Assembly: GCF_900184815.1 (NCBI RefSeq)
Contig: NZ_FXXQ01000009.1
Coordinates: 62,001-126,000, forward strand
Direction of reading: 5' to 3'
Origin: Boseongicola aestuarii
GTDB lineage: Bacteria; Pseudomonadota; Alphaproteobacteria; Rhodobacterales; Rhodobacteraceae
Length of the DNA: 64,000 bases
This document shows, piece by piece, positions 26,046-35,021 of the stretch; positions within the stretch are counted from its first letter, which is position 1; every line of letters begins with the position of its first letter. A program made the position numbers and the translations under genes. Below the pieces are notes generated by a model. It did not search any database and was not told where the DNA came from. It worked only from the letters and a program-made list of their open reading frames with translations.

Positions 26046-27168
26046 TGACAATCACCTGATTATTCTGGATTTGAGCGACCGCGAGGCCGCGTTCGTTTGT
26101 GCCGTTCGGAAAGAACCGGAAAGGACCGTATACGCCAGCAAAACCCGCACCTTGTGTCAGCGCAGAAGGCGTCAGAGCGTCACTGTTGCCTTGGGCGACA
26201 AGCGCTCCGATTGCTGCAACGCCGTCATAGGCCAGCCCTGCAACCGGCGAGGGTAGCGACCCGAATGCGGCCTGATACCTTGCATTGAACCGCGCTGTCT
26301 GGTCCGGAGAAGGAAGTGCAAACCAGGCCCCCTGCAAACCCTTCAGCGAAAGCGCGCTTGTCGGGATATCCAGTCGCTGCAATCCGATAAACTGCGCGAC
26401 TTCGGTATCAATTCCGTTTTCCGGAAGTAGTTCCGCCAGAAAAGGCAACGCGCCGGACGTGCCGGAAGTCACGAAGATCGACGATGCACCGGATTCCCGG
26501 TAGGCGCGCGAAATGTTCGGAATCTCGGAAATTACACCTTGTTGAGACAGAGGAAACGACGACGTTCCGGCAAGGCGGGCACCGTTTGCGGCGATCGCAC
26601 GTTGAATGGAATCCCGGCCGGTGATCTCGGCACCGTCATCGGCATGCACAATGTAGATATCGCCCTTTGCTTGCGACGCCGCATACCGCACAAGGCGATC
26701 GGCTGACGTCTGGAACGTGTTTCCAAGAAGGAAGACGTTGCCGCCCGCAATGGCCGGATTGTTCGAGAACGTCAGCACATTGACGCCCCGCGCGGCGACC
26801 GCCTGACCCGCGGCCGACGCGGCTTGTCCGAACAGCGGGCCCACGATGATGCGCGCGCCATCGCCAACGGCCTGATTTGCGGCCAATGCTGCGCCTTCAG
26901 CTGTGCCGGCGGTGTCATAAACGCGCAGATCAATCTGGACGCTTTGAAGATCACTGGCCGCAAGACGTGCTGCGTTTTCAAGGGATTGTGCCAAGTCGGC
27001 TGCTGTTCCCGAGGATTTTGGGACAAGCAACGCGACCGGAACCGGACGCGACGTATTGATCAGCGGACCTGAACCAAGCGAGGCATCGCAGGCCATCAGT
27101 GCGCCGATTGCCAAAAGCCCGACAAAGCCGGAGAGTAACTTGCGGCGAAGAGCCAAAAAAGCGACCAT
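26005..27168 (-). CDS. Penicillin-binding protein activator-like lipoprotein (LpoA/periplasmic-binding fold)
   Basis: The 387-aa product starts with basic residues and a hydrophobic segment (LLSGFVGLLAIGALMACD) with a lipobox, so it is a lipoprotein. The body is a type I periplasmic-binding fold (VPVALLVPKSSGTAADLAQSLENA, IIVGPLFGQAASAAGQAV, ISRAYRESGASSIFVTSG, GLAYDGVAAIGAL). This architecture is annotated as PBP activator (LppC/LpoA C-domain) in alphaproteobacteria; binding to a penicillin-binding protein is inferred. Neighbourhood with murJ agrees with an envelope role. ATG at 27168 is chosen over 27249 because it begins the signal peptide. Divergent from rsmI. Confidence 0.82.
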   Translation of the reverse strand: MVAFLALRRKLLSGFVGLLAIGALMACDASLGSGPLINTSRPVPVALLVPKSSGTAADLAQSLENAARLAASDLQSVQIDLRVYDTAGTAEGAALAANQAVGDGARIIVGPLFGQAASAAGQAVAARGVNVLTFSNNPAIAGGNVFLLGNTFQTSADRLVRYAASQAKGDIYIVHADDGAEITGRDSIQRAIAANGARLAGTSSFPLSQQGVISEIPNISRAYRESGASSIFVTSGTSGALPFLAELLPENGIDTEVAQFIGLQRLDIPTSALSLKGLQGAWFALPSPDQTARFNARYQAAFGSLPSPVAGLAYDGVAAIGALVAQGNSDALTPSALTQGAGFAGVYGPFRFFPNGTNERGLAVAQIQNNQVIVIDPAPRSFGGAGL

Positions 27169-27249
27169 GGAACAGGTTCTCCAAAACGGTGGAAATATTG
27201 TGCGCGACCCTATGCAGAAACGGCGATCAAGTAAATCGCAGAGGCTCAC

Positions 27250-28113
27250 ATGGTAGGGAACGGGCAGAAAGTGCCGCTTTCGCCGGGGCTCTATTTCGTG
27301 GCGACGCCGATAGGAAATGCCCGTGACATCACGCTACGTGCGCTTGATATTCTTATGTCCGCAGATGTCTTGGTGGCAGAAGACACGCGTACTCTGCGCC
27401 GCCTGATGGAAATTCATGGAGTGCCTCTCGGCGCACGACGTGTGCTGGCCTATCACGATCACAACGGGGCAGCGATGCGCCCGCGATTGCTGGAAGCCGT
27501 GCGGGAAGGCAAATCCGTGGCCTACGCGTCAGATGCGGGTACGCCGTTGGTGGCGGACCCTGGGTACTCGCTTGGTCGCGCTATGGCTGACGCCGGGCTT
27601 GCCGTCACAACCGCGCCCGGACCATCCGCAGCGCTGGCGGCGTTGTCCCTCAGCGGATTACCCAGCGATTGCTTTGTCTTCGCGGGTTTTGCACCGACGG
27701 CCAAATCCGCGCGTCGCGCGTTTCTCGATAGCTTCCGCGACGTTGCCGGAACGTTGATTCTCTTTGAAAGCCCGCGGCGCGTCTCGGCCTTGCTGGAAGC
27801 CGCATCGGATGTTTTGGGGCCGGACCGCGAAGCGGCCGTTTGTCGCGAGTTGACGAAGCGATTTGAGGAAGTCAGACGCGGTACATTGAGAACTCTGGTG
27901 GAACACTTCGACGGTGTCGTGCCAAAGGGCGAGATCGTGGTTTGCATTGCGAAAGGGACGACCGATGCCGATCCCGAGCAGGTCCGGCTTGCGATGATCG
28001 AAGCGATGAAAACGCAGAAACTGAAGGCGGCGGCAAATGATGTGGCCGAACGCTTTGGACTGTCCAAACGCGATCTCTATCAGCTTGGTCTTGAACTTCA
28101 GGCCCCGGATTAA
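27250..28113 (+). CDS. rsmI: 16S rRNA (cytidine1402-2'-O)-methyltransferase
   Basis: RsmI methylates the ribose of C1402 in the decoding centre. The 287-aa enzyme shows the tetrapyrrole-methylase fold motifs LYFVATPIGNARDITLRAL, AEDTRTLRRL, YHDHNG, SDAGTPLVADPGYSLGRA, APGPSAALAALSLSGLP and FESPRRVSALLEA. This gene opposite a PBP-activator lipoprotein and followed by yraN and gshB is a widely kept order in proteobacteria. Confidence 0.96.
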   Translation: MVGNGQKVPLSPGLYFVATPIGNARDITLRALDILMSADVLVAEDTRTLRRLMEIHGVPLGARRVLAYHDHNGAAMRPRLLEAVREGKSVAYASDAGTPLVADPGYSLGRAMADAGLAVTTAPGPSAALAALSLSGLPSDCFVFAGFAPTAKSARRAFLDSFRDVAGTLILFESPRRVSALLEAASDVLGPDREAAVCRELTKRFEEVRRGTLRTLVEHFDGVVPKGEIVVCIAKGTTDADPEQVRLAMIEAMKTQKLKAAANDVAERFGLSKRDLYQLGLELQAPD

Positions 28114-28161
28114 CCGAAATTTGTCATAACGCCTCTAATCAGTGTCTCAAAGGGGAACCTG

Positions 28162-28524
28162 ATGAGTGCTCAGGCGCGCAGACTTACCAACTATATGAAC
28201 GGATTGGCTGCAGAAGATTGCATTGAACGGGTCTACTGTGACGCCGGCGCGAAGGTCGTGAAACGGCGGTGGCGGAGCAAATCGGGAGAGGTCGATCTTA
28301 TCTTTCAGATGGGTGCGCTTTTCGTCTTCGTTGAAGTGAAGAAAGCCCGTGACTTTGCGACGGCCGCAATGCGTCTCAGTGATCGACAAATGCAGCGCAT
28401 CGCACGCGCAGCCGAGGAATTCTGCGCATCGATACCGTTGGGCAATGGCGCCGAAATCCGCATTGACGTGGCATTGGTGAATGAATCCGGCGAGAGCGAG
28501 ATCATAGAGAACGTCTCGCTCTGA
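28162..28524 (+). CDS. YraN/UPF0102 family nuclease-like protein
   Basis: The 120-aa protein has the restriction-endonuclease-like core of UPF0102: an N-terminal [12 protein letters not shown] with the conserved Glu, SGEVDLIF, and [14 protein letters not shown], which together make the E...D...ExK pattern. The Asp and ExK residues needed for metal-dependent cleavage are present. The function in vivo is not established. It sits 48 bp after rsmI. Confidence 0.88.
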   Translation: MSAQARRLTNYMNGLAAEDCIERVYCDAGAKVVKRRWRSKSGEVDLIFQMGALFVFVEVKKARDFATAAMRLSDRQMQRIARAAEEFCASIPLGNGAEIRIDVALVNESGESEIIENVSL

Positions 28525-28603
28525 GCGCAGAGTGACTGTGCGTTGCAGTGTGTGCTCGGATCGGTCAAGAAGGCGGCGCAACGGTCACAGAGAAAGCCTT
28601 CCC

Positions 28604-29539
28604 ATGCGCGTCGCAATCCAGATGGACCCAATCGGTCCGATAGACATAAATGCAGATTCCACCTTCCGTCTGGCGGAAGAGGCTCAAGCGCGTGGCGCCG
28701 AGCTCTTCTATTATACGCCCGACGCCTTGTCGCTCGATGAGGGGCGAGTCACTGCGCGCGGGCATCCACTGACGGTGCGGCGACAAGTTGGAAATCACGC
28801 GGAACTTGGGCCGGAACAGACTGTCGATCTGGCAGATTTCGATGTTGTTTGGCTTCGTCAGGACCCACCGTTCGATATGGGCTATATAACGACGACTCAC
28901 ATACTCGAGCGTCTTCCCGCCTCAACACAGGTCGTGAATGATCCGTTCTGGGTGCGGAATTATCCCGAGAAGCTCCTTGTTCTGAATTTCGCGGATCTCA
29001 CGCCACCCACCACGATTGCCAGAGATTTGCGCACGATTCGCGAGTTCAGGGATCGGCACGGCGATATGATTTTGAAGCCGCTCTATGGCAACGGTGGCGC
29101 AGGAGTTTTCCGACTTGAACCCTATGACCGAAACCTTGTCAGCCTGCACGAATTATTCACCAGCATGAACAACGAGCCGCTGATCGCTCAGAAATTCGTC
29201 CCGGACGTCTCAAACGGGGACAAGCGGGTTATCCTGGTCGATGGGGAACCGATCGGTGCGATCAACCGCGTGCCCGCCGAGGGCGAAACGCGATCAAATC
29301 TCCATGTCGGCGGTCGCGCCGAGAAGATTGAACTGACAACGCGTGACCGTGAAATCTGCGCTGCCATTGGTCCGCTACTGCGGGAAAAGGGTCAGATCTT
29401 CGTTGGTATCGATGTCATCGGCAATTACCTGACCGAGATCAACGTAACTTCTCCAACCGGTATCCAGGAGCTTGAGCGGTTTGATGGTATCAACGTTGCC
29501 GGCGCAATCTGGGATGCGATCGAAGCGCGAAGAAGCTGA
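28604..29539 (+). CDS. gshB: Glutathione synthetase
   Basis: GshB ligates glycine to gamma-glutamylcysteine with ATP. The 311-aa ATP-grasp enzyme starts [20 protein letters not shown] and has [17 protein letters not shown], the flexible-loop region [35 protein letters not shown] and the metal site [19 protein letters not shown]. An in-frame ATG 24 codons upstream lies in a poorly coding stretch, so 28604 is preferred. Glutathione links this gene functionally with trxB (39.8 kb). Confidence 0.97.
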   Translation: MRVAIQMDPIGPIDINADSTFRLAEEAQARGAELFYYTPDALSLDEGRVTARGHPLTVRRQVGNHAELGPEQTVDLADFDVVWLRQDPPFDMGYITTTHILERLPASTQVVNDPFWVRNYPEKLLVLNFADLTPPTTIARDLRTIREFRDRHGDMILKPLYGNGGAGVFRLEPYDRNLVSLHELFTSMNNEPLIAQKFVPDVSNGDKRVILVDGEPIGAINRVPAEGETRSNLHVGGRAEKIELTTRDREICAAIGPLLREKGQIFVGIDVIGNYLTEINVTSPTGIQELERFDGINVAGAIWDAIEARRS

Positions 29540-29548
29540 ACTCGGACC

Positions 29549-31060
29549 CTAGATCGGTTGCCCGACAAGCCGGAAAGCCACGGCTTCAGCGACGTGTTTG
29601 CGCGACACGTCGCCTGCGTCCGCAAGGTCGGCAATGGTTCGGGCGACGCGCAGCACCCGGTGATACCCGCGCGCTGACAAGCCCAGCTTTTCAGCGGCCT
29701 GTTGCAGGAATTCCTGACCTTCCTTCTCCGGCTTTGCCACTGCATCAAGCCAGTCACCGCTGAGATCGGCATTCACGCGCAAATCCGTGTTGGCGTAGCG
29801 TGCAGTCTGCCGCATCCGTGCCGCAGCAACCCGCGCAGCCACGACTTCGGACGGTTCGCCCGTCGGCACATCTCGACCGAGATCCGTGAATGAGACTGGT
29901 GGCACTTCGACCCGCAGATCGAAACGATCCATCAATGGTCCCGAGATACGACCAAGGTAGTCCTCGCCACAGACTGGCACACGGGCACAGGCGCGCGCGG
30001 GATCAGGCAGGTATCCGCATTTGCAGGGGTTGGCGGCAGCGATCAGCAGAAATTTGCATGGATACTTAACATGCGCGTTGGCACGCGCGACGGTTACATC
30101 GCCGGTTTCGATGGGCTGGCGAAGTGTTTCCAGCACGCTGCCGGGGAATTCAGGCAACTCGTCCAAGAAAAGCACGCCATTGTGCGCAAGGCTGATCTCT
30201 CCTGGAAGTGCGCCTTTCCCGCCCCCGACAATCGCGGCCATCGATGCTGTATGGTGCGGCGAACGATAGGGGCGTTGTCTGGAAATGCCGCCGGCATCAA
30301 TCATGCCTGCGCGAGAGTGGACCATGGAGGTTTCAAGGGCCTCGGAGGGGCTGAGCGCGGGTAGAATGCCGGGTAGCCTTGCCGCCAGCATCGATTTCCC
30401 TGATCCCGGTGTGCCGACCAACAACAGATGATGGCGACCCGCGGCGGAGATTTCCAGCGCACGTTTGGCGCGCTCCTGACCGAGGACATCACTCAAATCC
30501 AACGGTGCAGGTCCGGCGGTGATCTCGCCGGGTTTGGCGACAGCCAGCGGGCGACTGCCGCTGAGATGAGCGATGGCCTCGGAAAGGGTAGAGGGCGCAT
30601 AGACAGCGGCATCGCCAACCCAGGCCGCTTCGGGACCGGATGCCTTCGGGCACATAAGCGCGCGACCCGCTTCTGCTGCCGCCAGCGCTGCGGGCAGGGC
30701 CCCAGCGACCTGGACAAGACCGCCGTCCAGAGAAAGCTCGCCAAGCGCCACCAGTCCTTCGACCTGGTCGTTCGGGATCACGCCGATGGCCGCAAGAAGT
30801 GCCAGTGCGATCGGCAAATCGAAATAGGACCCTTCCTTTGGCATGTCGGCCGGTGACAAATTCACGGTGATGCGCTTTGGGGGAAGTGCAATCGAGAGAC
30901 TGGTCAGCGCGGCGCGCACCCGCTCGCGTGCTTCCGTCACGGCCTTGCTTGGAAGGCCGACGATCGAAAATGAGGGAACACCGGGCGACAGCGCACATTG
31001 AACCTCGACTGTGCGGACTTCGATGCCTTCAAAGGCAACGGTATAGGAGCGGGCAATCAT
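29549..31060 (-). CDS. comM: YifB/ComM-family Mg-chelatase-like AAA+ ATPase
   Basis: The 503-aa protein has an N-terminal Lon-S5-like ChlI domain (VEVQCALSPGVPSFSIVGLP, ITVNLSPADMPKEGSYFDLPIAL), a Walker A LLLVGTPGSGKSMLAARL, Walker B VLFLDELPEF, sensor 1 IAAANPCKCGY with zinc-like cysteines (CACARVPVC region) and a C-terminal Mg-chelatase subunit C domain (SARGYHRVLRVARTIADL). ComM is a branch-migration helicase that helps natural transformation in Vibrio and Acinetobacter; this role is inferred. ATG at 31060 follows a TTG at 31063. It converges with gshB with a 9-bp gap. Confidence 0.93.
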   Translation of the reverse strand: MIARSYTVAFEGIEVRTVEVQCALSPGVPSFSIVGLPSKAVTEARERVRAALTSLSIALPPKRITVNLSPADMPKEGSYFDLPIALALLAAIGVIPNDQVEGLVALGELSLDGGLVQVAGALPAALAAAEAGRALMCPKASGPEAAWVGDAAVYAPSTLSEAIAHLSGSRPLAVAKPGEITAGPAPLDLSDVLGQERAKRALEISAAGRHHLLLVGTPGSGKSMLAARLPGILPALSPSEALETSMVHSRAGMIDAGGISRQRPYRSPHHTASMAAIVGGGKGALPGEISLAHNGVLFLDELPEFPGSVLETLRQPIETGDVTVARANAHVKYPCKFLLIAAANPCKCGYLPDPARACARVPVCGEDYLGRISGPLMDRFDLRVEVPPVSFTDLGRDVPTGEPSEVVAARVAAARMRQTARYANTDLRVNADLSGDWLDAVAKPEKEGQEFLQQAAEKLGLSARGYHRVLRVARTIADLADAGDVSRKHVAEAVAFRLVGQPI

Positions 31061-31169
31061 CAATAGGACCGCCGTCGATATGACCGTGGTTTGGTTAATT
31101 ACCCGTAAAATCCAGTGACGAATTTCGATGCAAATTGTTCAGGGCCTGCAAACAATTTCAGTCCAAAAG

Positions 31170-31198
31170 TGATCCGACCCGCAAATCGAGCCGTAAAT
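31170..31198 (+). promoter_or_regulatory. Sigma-E (RpoE/ChrR)-type promoter upstream of rpoH
   Basis: TGATCC (31170-31175), an 18-base spacer and TAAAT (31194-31198) match the Rhodobacter sphaeroides sigma-E promoter pattern (TGATCC, about 18 bases, TAA-rich -10) and lie 54 bp before the rpoH start. In Rhodobacter, rpoHII is transcribed by sigma-E during singlet-oxygen stress. The match and the gene type support each other. Confidence 0.7.
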
Positions 31199-31252
31199 AG
31201 AGACAAATAGACCAGGTCATCATGTTGTGACCGGCATACTGGGAGAACTGGA

Positions 31253-32131
31253 ATGGCGCTGGACGGGTTCAACGATCAATCATTCTCACGTAAGGCGATG
31301 AAGGCTGAATTGCTGGACGCCGAAACCGAGCTGAAGCTTGCTTATGCGTGGCGCGACCAGCGCGACGAAGAAGCCCTTCATCGGCTGATCACGGCCTACA
31401 TGCGGCTCGCGATTTCGATGGCGTCAAAATTCCGACGCTATGGCGCGCCGATGAACGATCTCATCCAGGAAGCCAACCTTGGCTTGATGAAGGCCGCCGA
31501 AAAGTTCGATCCTGACCGTGGCGTTCGCTTTTCCACCTATGCGGTATGGTGGATAAAAGCGTCGATTCAGGACCATGTCATGCGGAACTGGTCCATGGTG
31601 CGAACCGGGTCGACAAGCTCGCAAAAGTCGTTGTTCTTCAACATGCGCCGCGTTCAGGCCCGCTTGGAGCGTGAAGCCGCCGCCCGTGGCGAGGCGCTTG
31701 ATCGCCATGAGATGCGGAAGATGATTTCAACCGAAGTCGGCGTCCCGCTGCATGATGTCGAGATGATGGAAGGCCGTCTGGCCGGCTCAGATTTCTCGCT
31801 GAACGCCACCCAGTCCTCGGATGACGAAGGCCGCGAGTGGATTGAAACACTTGAAGATGAAGATGCGCAGCAGTCTGCGCGCGTCGAGCATAAGAAAGAC
31901 ATTGAAACGCTGCGCACCTGGCTGGTTGAGGCGATGTCGGCTCTGAACGAACGCGAACGGTTCATTGTCCGCGAGCGCAAGCTTCGCGACACGCCTCGCA
32001 CGCTGGAAAGCCTCGGCGACGAACTCGGACTCTCAAAAGAGCGCGTACGACAGCTTGAAGCCGCGGCTTTCGGCAAAATGCGCAAGAACCTTGAAGCTCA
32101 ATCCAAGGAAGTTTTCGAGTTCTTTGTCTGA
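31253..32131 (+). CDS. rpoH: RNA polymerase sigma factor RpoH, RpoHII type
   Basis: The 292-aa sigma-32 family factor has region 2 (LITAYMRLAISMASKFRRYG, DLIQEANLGLMKAAEKFDPDRGVRFSTYAVWWIKASIQDHVMRNWS spanning about 45-110), the RpoH box QKSLFFNMRR and region 4 (ALNERERFIVRERKL and LGLSKERVRQLE). The N-terminus (MALDGFNDQSFSRKAMKAELLD) and SMVRTGSTSSQKSLF resemble the second Rhodobacter heat-shock sigma factor (RpoHII) rather than RpoHI. That paralogue serves singlet-oxygen and oxidative stress and glutathione-dependent defence. GGGAGAACTGGA precedes the ATG, and a strong terminator follows. Confidence 0.93.
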   Translation: MALDGFNDQSFSRKAMKAELLDAETELKLAYAWRDQRDEEALHRLITAYMRLAISMASKFRRYGAPMNDLIQEANLGLMKAAEKFDPDRGVRFSTYAVWWIKASIQDHVMRNWSMVRTGSTSSQKSLFFNMRRVQARLEREAAARGEALDRHEMRKMISTEVGVPLHDVEMMEGRLAGSDFSLNATQSSDDEGREWIETLEDEDAQQSARVEHKKDIETLRTWLVEAMSALNERERFIVRERKLRDTPRTLESLGDELGLSKERVRQLEAAAFGKMRKNLEAQSKEVFEFFV

Positions 32132-32154
32132 CATCTGACGATTTCCTCGTTTAT

Positions 32155-32182
32155 GGGCCGGCTCATTGCCGGCCCCTTTTTT
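32155..32182 (+). terminator. Rho-independent terminator of rpoH
   Basis: GGGCCGGC and GCCGGCCC form a perfect 8-bp stem with loop TCATT, followed by CTTTTTT. It isolates rpoH as a single-gene unit ahead of coaBC. Confidence 0.9.
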
Positions 32183-32255
32183 ATCGATTGCGTCATGACT
32201 TGCTCCTTTCAACGCGCCCCCGTATCACTTGGCCGGCAAAACGCGGAGTGCGCAG

Positions 32256-33452
32256 ATGGTACAAGGCAAACGTATTCTTCTGATCGTCGGTGGCGGCATA
32301 GCGGCCTATAAATCGCTGGAGCTGATCCGCCAGATCAAACGTGAGGGCGGCCAGGTGACACCGGTTCTGACACGCGCAGCCCAGCAATTCGTGACGCCGC
32401 TGTCTGTCTCGGCGCTGGCGGGAAACAAGGTTTATACGGATCTGTTCGATCTGACAGACGAAGCAGAGATGGGGCACATCGAGCTTAGTCGGTCGGCTGA
32501 TTTGGTCGTTGTCGCGCCCGCCACGGCGGATTTGATGGCGAAGATGGCAACAGGACAAGCCGACGATCTGGCCTCCACACTTCTGCTCGCAACCGACACG
32601 CCGGTTCTCGTCGCTCCCGCGATGAACGTGCGCATGTGGCTTCACCCTTCAAATCAGCGCAACATCACCACTCTGCAAGCAGACGGCATTCACCGAATTG
32701 GCCCGAATGAAGGCGATATGGCCTGCGGTGAATTCGGACCGGGCCGTATGGCCGAGCCGTTGGAAATTTACGCGCAGATCGAAGCGCTACTGGTAGATGG
32801 GCCTCTTGCGGGCCGCCACGCAATTGTCACCTCGGGACCGACGCACGAGCCGATTGATCCCGTTCGATACATCGCAAACAGATCGTCCGGCCAACAGGGT
32901 AATGCGATTGCAACAGCTTTGGCGGGCTTGGGCGCGCGCGTGACCTTCATCACCGGTCCGGCAATCACACCGCCGCCATTGGGCGTCACCGTCGTAAAGG
33001 TCGAAACCGCGCAAGAGATGCTGAATGCGGTGACATCGGCCTTGCCCGCAGACATCGGCGTTTTTGCCGCCGCCGTCGCGGATTGGCGGATGAGCGAAGC
33101 GGCGACGGGAAAAATCAAGAAAGCGAAGGGCGAGGGTCCTCCGTCGCTGACGCTAACCGAAAACCCGGATATTTTGGCGACTGTTTCGCAGATGAGCGAG
33201 GGTCGCCCAGAACTTGTTGTAGGGTTTGCTGCTGAAACAGATAACATCGTCGAAAATGCCACGCGCAAACGCGAGCGTAAGGGGTGTGATTGGATTGTGG
33301 CGAATGATGTTTCTGAAGGAACCGGAATCATGGGTGGCAGTGAGAATGCCGTGACCGTCATTGATGCGAACGGTGCGGAAAGCTGGCCGCGTGCCACGAA
33401 AGATGACGTCGCACGTCGCTTGGCACAAAGGATTGCCGAGGCACTTACGTGA
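32256..33452 (+). CDS. coaBC: Phosphopantothenoylcysteine decarboxylase / phosphopantothenate--cysteine ligase
   Basis: This bifunctional enzyme carries out two consecutive steps of coenzyme A synthesis. In the 398-aa product the N-terminal flavoprotein CoaC half shows [14 protein letters not shown], the catalytic-Asn motif APAMNVRMW and the substrate-clamp Cys in [16 protein letters not shown]. The CoaB half begins at ATVTSGPT-like [18 protein letters not shown] and has [16 protein letters not shown] and VGFAAET. GGAG lies 8 bp before ATG 32256; a TTG at 32229 is a weaker option. It is first in an operon with dut (1-bp gap) and the ThiF-family gene. Confidence 0.96.
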   Translation: MVQGKRILLIVGGGIAAYKSLELIRQIKREGGQVTPVLTRAAQQFVTPLSVSALAGNKVYTDLFDLTDEAEMGHIELSRSADLVVVAPATADLMAKMATGQADDLASTLLLATDTPVLVAPAMNVRMWLHPSNQRNITTLQADGIHRIGPNEGDMACGEFGPGRMAEPLEIYAQIEALLVDGPLAGRHAIVTSGPTHEPIDPVRYIANRSSGQQGNAIATALAGLGARVTFITGPAITPPPLGVTVVKVETAQEMLNAVTSALPADIGVFAAAVADWRMSEAATGKIKKAKGEGPPSLTLTENPDILATVSQMSEGRPELVVGFAAETDNIVENATRKRERKGCDWIVANDVSEGTGIMGGSENAVTVIDANGAESWPRATKDDVARRLAQRIAEALT

Positions 33453-33453
33453 T

Positions 33454-33918
33454 ATGCATGTCGTCGTGGAAATCCAGAGGCTTGAAGGCTTCGATGCTGA
33501 CGTGGCCCTGCCGCGCTATGAAACGGCAGACGCGGCCGGAGCGGATATTCGTGCAAATTTCCCACTGAAAAGCCGGGGGGGAATCGTTCTGGAACCCGGC
33601 GCTCGTGCGCTGGTTCCTACTGGCTTTTCGATGGCTTTGCCGGAAGGCTATGAGGCACAGATACGTCCGCGTTCGGGCTTGGCGCTGACGCATGGCGTTA
33701 GTCTCGTGAACTCTCCGGGGACGATAGACGCCGATTATCGGGGGCCCGTCGGAGTTATTCTAGTGAACCTTGGTCAGGTCGACTTCCGGATCTCGAATGG
33801 TGATCGCATTGCGCAGATGGTCATAGCTCCCGTCGTTCAGGCACGTTTCGAAAACGTTGAAACTCTGAGCGAGACGCTACGTGGTTCAGGTGGCTTTGGC
33901 TCGACGGGGCAGAGCTGA
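33454..33918 (+). CDS. dut: Deoxyuridine 5'-triphosphate nucleotidohydrolase
   Basis: dUTPase hydrolyses dUTP to dUMP, keeping uracil out of DNA and feeding dTMP synthesis. All five motifs of the trimeric family are present in 154 aa: [43 protein letters not shown] and the C-terminal [10 protein letters not shown] arm that closes the active site. The start immediately follows the coaBC TGA, and the stop shares one base with the next ATG. The coaBC-dut pair is conserved in many proteobacteria. Confidence 0.97.
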   Translation: MHVVVEIQRLEGFDADVALPRYETADAAGADIRANFPLKSRGGIVLEPGARALVPTGFSMALPEGYEAQIRPRSGLALTHGVSLVNSPGTIDADYRGPVGVILVNLGQVDFRISNGDRIAQMVIAPVVQARFENVETLSETLRGSGGFGSTGQS

Positions 33919-34973
33919 TGACGCTGGTTCTTGCATTGGCTGCAATGCTTTGGGGCATCGGACACATGCTACGTATGCCGACCAATGCACGGTTCCTGAT
34001 GATCGTGCTTTTGTACGTTGGTGTTCTGCTGGTCCACACGGTATTCCCGGATGGCCACCCTTTGCGCGACGCTCTGGGCGGGACCATAAACGAATGGGTA
34101 TCGCTCGGTTTTCTTGTGGGTATCGCGTGGCTTTATTCCATTGCCTTGAAGAAACTCCGAAGCCGCGTTCGCCTTGAAAATCAGCCGAAATCGACAGAAG
34201 CCCCTACCAGTTCCGAACTTGAGCGCAACGCGCGCCATATTGTCCTGCGCGAAATCGGGGGTCCGGGTCAGAAACGGCTAAAGGCTGCACGTGTCTTGGT
34301 GGTTGGCGCGGGTGGTCTGGGCTCCCCCGCGCTGCAATACCTAGCCGCGGCTGGCGTTGGCACCATCGGCGTGATTGATGACGACGTGGTCGAGAATTCC
34401 AACTTGCAACGCCAAGTTATCCACACTGATGAGCGGATCGGTATGCCGAAAGTGTTTTCCGCCGAGCAGGCCATGCGCGCGCAAAACCCATTCGTGGAAG
34501 TACGCCCCTATCAGCGTCGCTTGACGCCGGAAATCGCGCAGGATCTCTTTTCGGAATACGATCTGATTTTGGACGGCTCCGACAATGCTGAAACACGGTA
34601 TCTGGTCAACGAAACCGCGGTCACTTTGACAGTCCCGCTGATTTCGGCGGCTATTACCCAATGGGAAGGACAGATTAGCCTATTTGATCCGTCGCGAGAT
34701 GGGCCTTGCTATGCCTGTGTTTTCCCAGAGGCGCCGGCGGCAGGTCTTGCACCATCCTGTGCCGAAGGTGGTGTTCTGGGGCCGCTTCCGGGCGTTATCG
34801 GATCCATGATGGCGGTAGAGGCGATCAAGCTCCTTGCGGGCGCGGGCGAGACGCTCTTGGGCCGGATTTTGATCTATGATGCTCTCTTTGCAGAAACACG
34901 GATCATTGGCGCCAATCGGCGGGACGACTGCAAGATTTGCGGTAATAAAAGTGAGAACACTGGCGCGGCGTGA
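33918..34973 (+). CDS. Membrane-anchored HesA/MoeB/ThiF-family adenylyltransferase
   Basis: The 351-aa protein joins an N-terminal region with about three hydrophobic helices (near 1-19, 25-42 and 60-78) to an E1-like domain. The latter has VLVVGAGGLGSPALQY (126-141), the Asp and Arg contacts in VIDDDVVENSNLQRQ, the catalytic-Cys motif APSCAEGGVLGPLPG and two CxxC zinc knuckles (CYAC and CKIC). Such enzymes adenylate the C-terminal Gly of MoaD or ThiS. This copy could activate the MoaD at 6.2 kb. The membrane segment is unusual for MoeB, which is normally soluble. Confidence 0.88.
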   Translation: MTLVLALAAMLWGIGHMLRMPTNARFLMIVLLYVGVLLVHTVFPDGHPLRDALGGTINEWVSLGFLVGIAWLYSIALKKLRSRVRLENQPKSTEAPTSSELERNARHIVLREIGGPGQKRLKAARVLVVGAGGLGSPALQYLAAAGVGTIGVIDDDVVENSNLQRQVIHTDERIGMPKVFSAEQAMRAQNPFVEVRPYQRRLTPEIAQDLFSEYDLILDGSDNAETRYLVNETAVTLTVPLISAAITQWEGQISLFDPSRDGPCYACVFPEAPAAGLAPSCAEGGVLGPLPGVIGSMMAVEAIKLLAGAGETLLGRILIYDALFAETRIIGANRRDDCKICGNKSENTGAA

Positions 34974-35021
34974 CAGCTATCATTATGTCCATTCGTCAGG
35001 CTACACCCGATAGGAGTCAAA

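Noticed and set aside
27170-27179. GAACAGGTTC palindrome before the PBP-activator gene as a LexA box
   Set aside because: The half-sites are inverted and two bases apart, unlike the direct GAACN7GAAC repeat used by alphaproteobacterial LexA.
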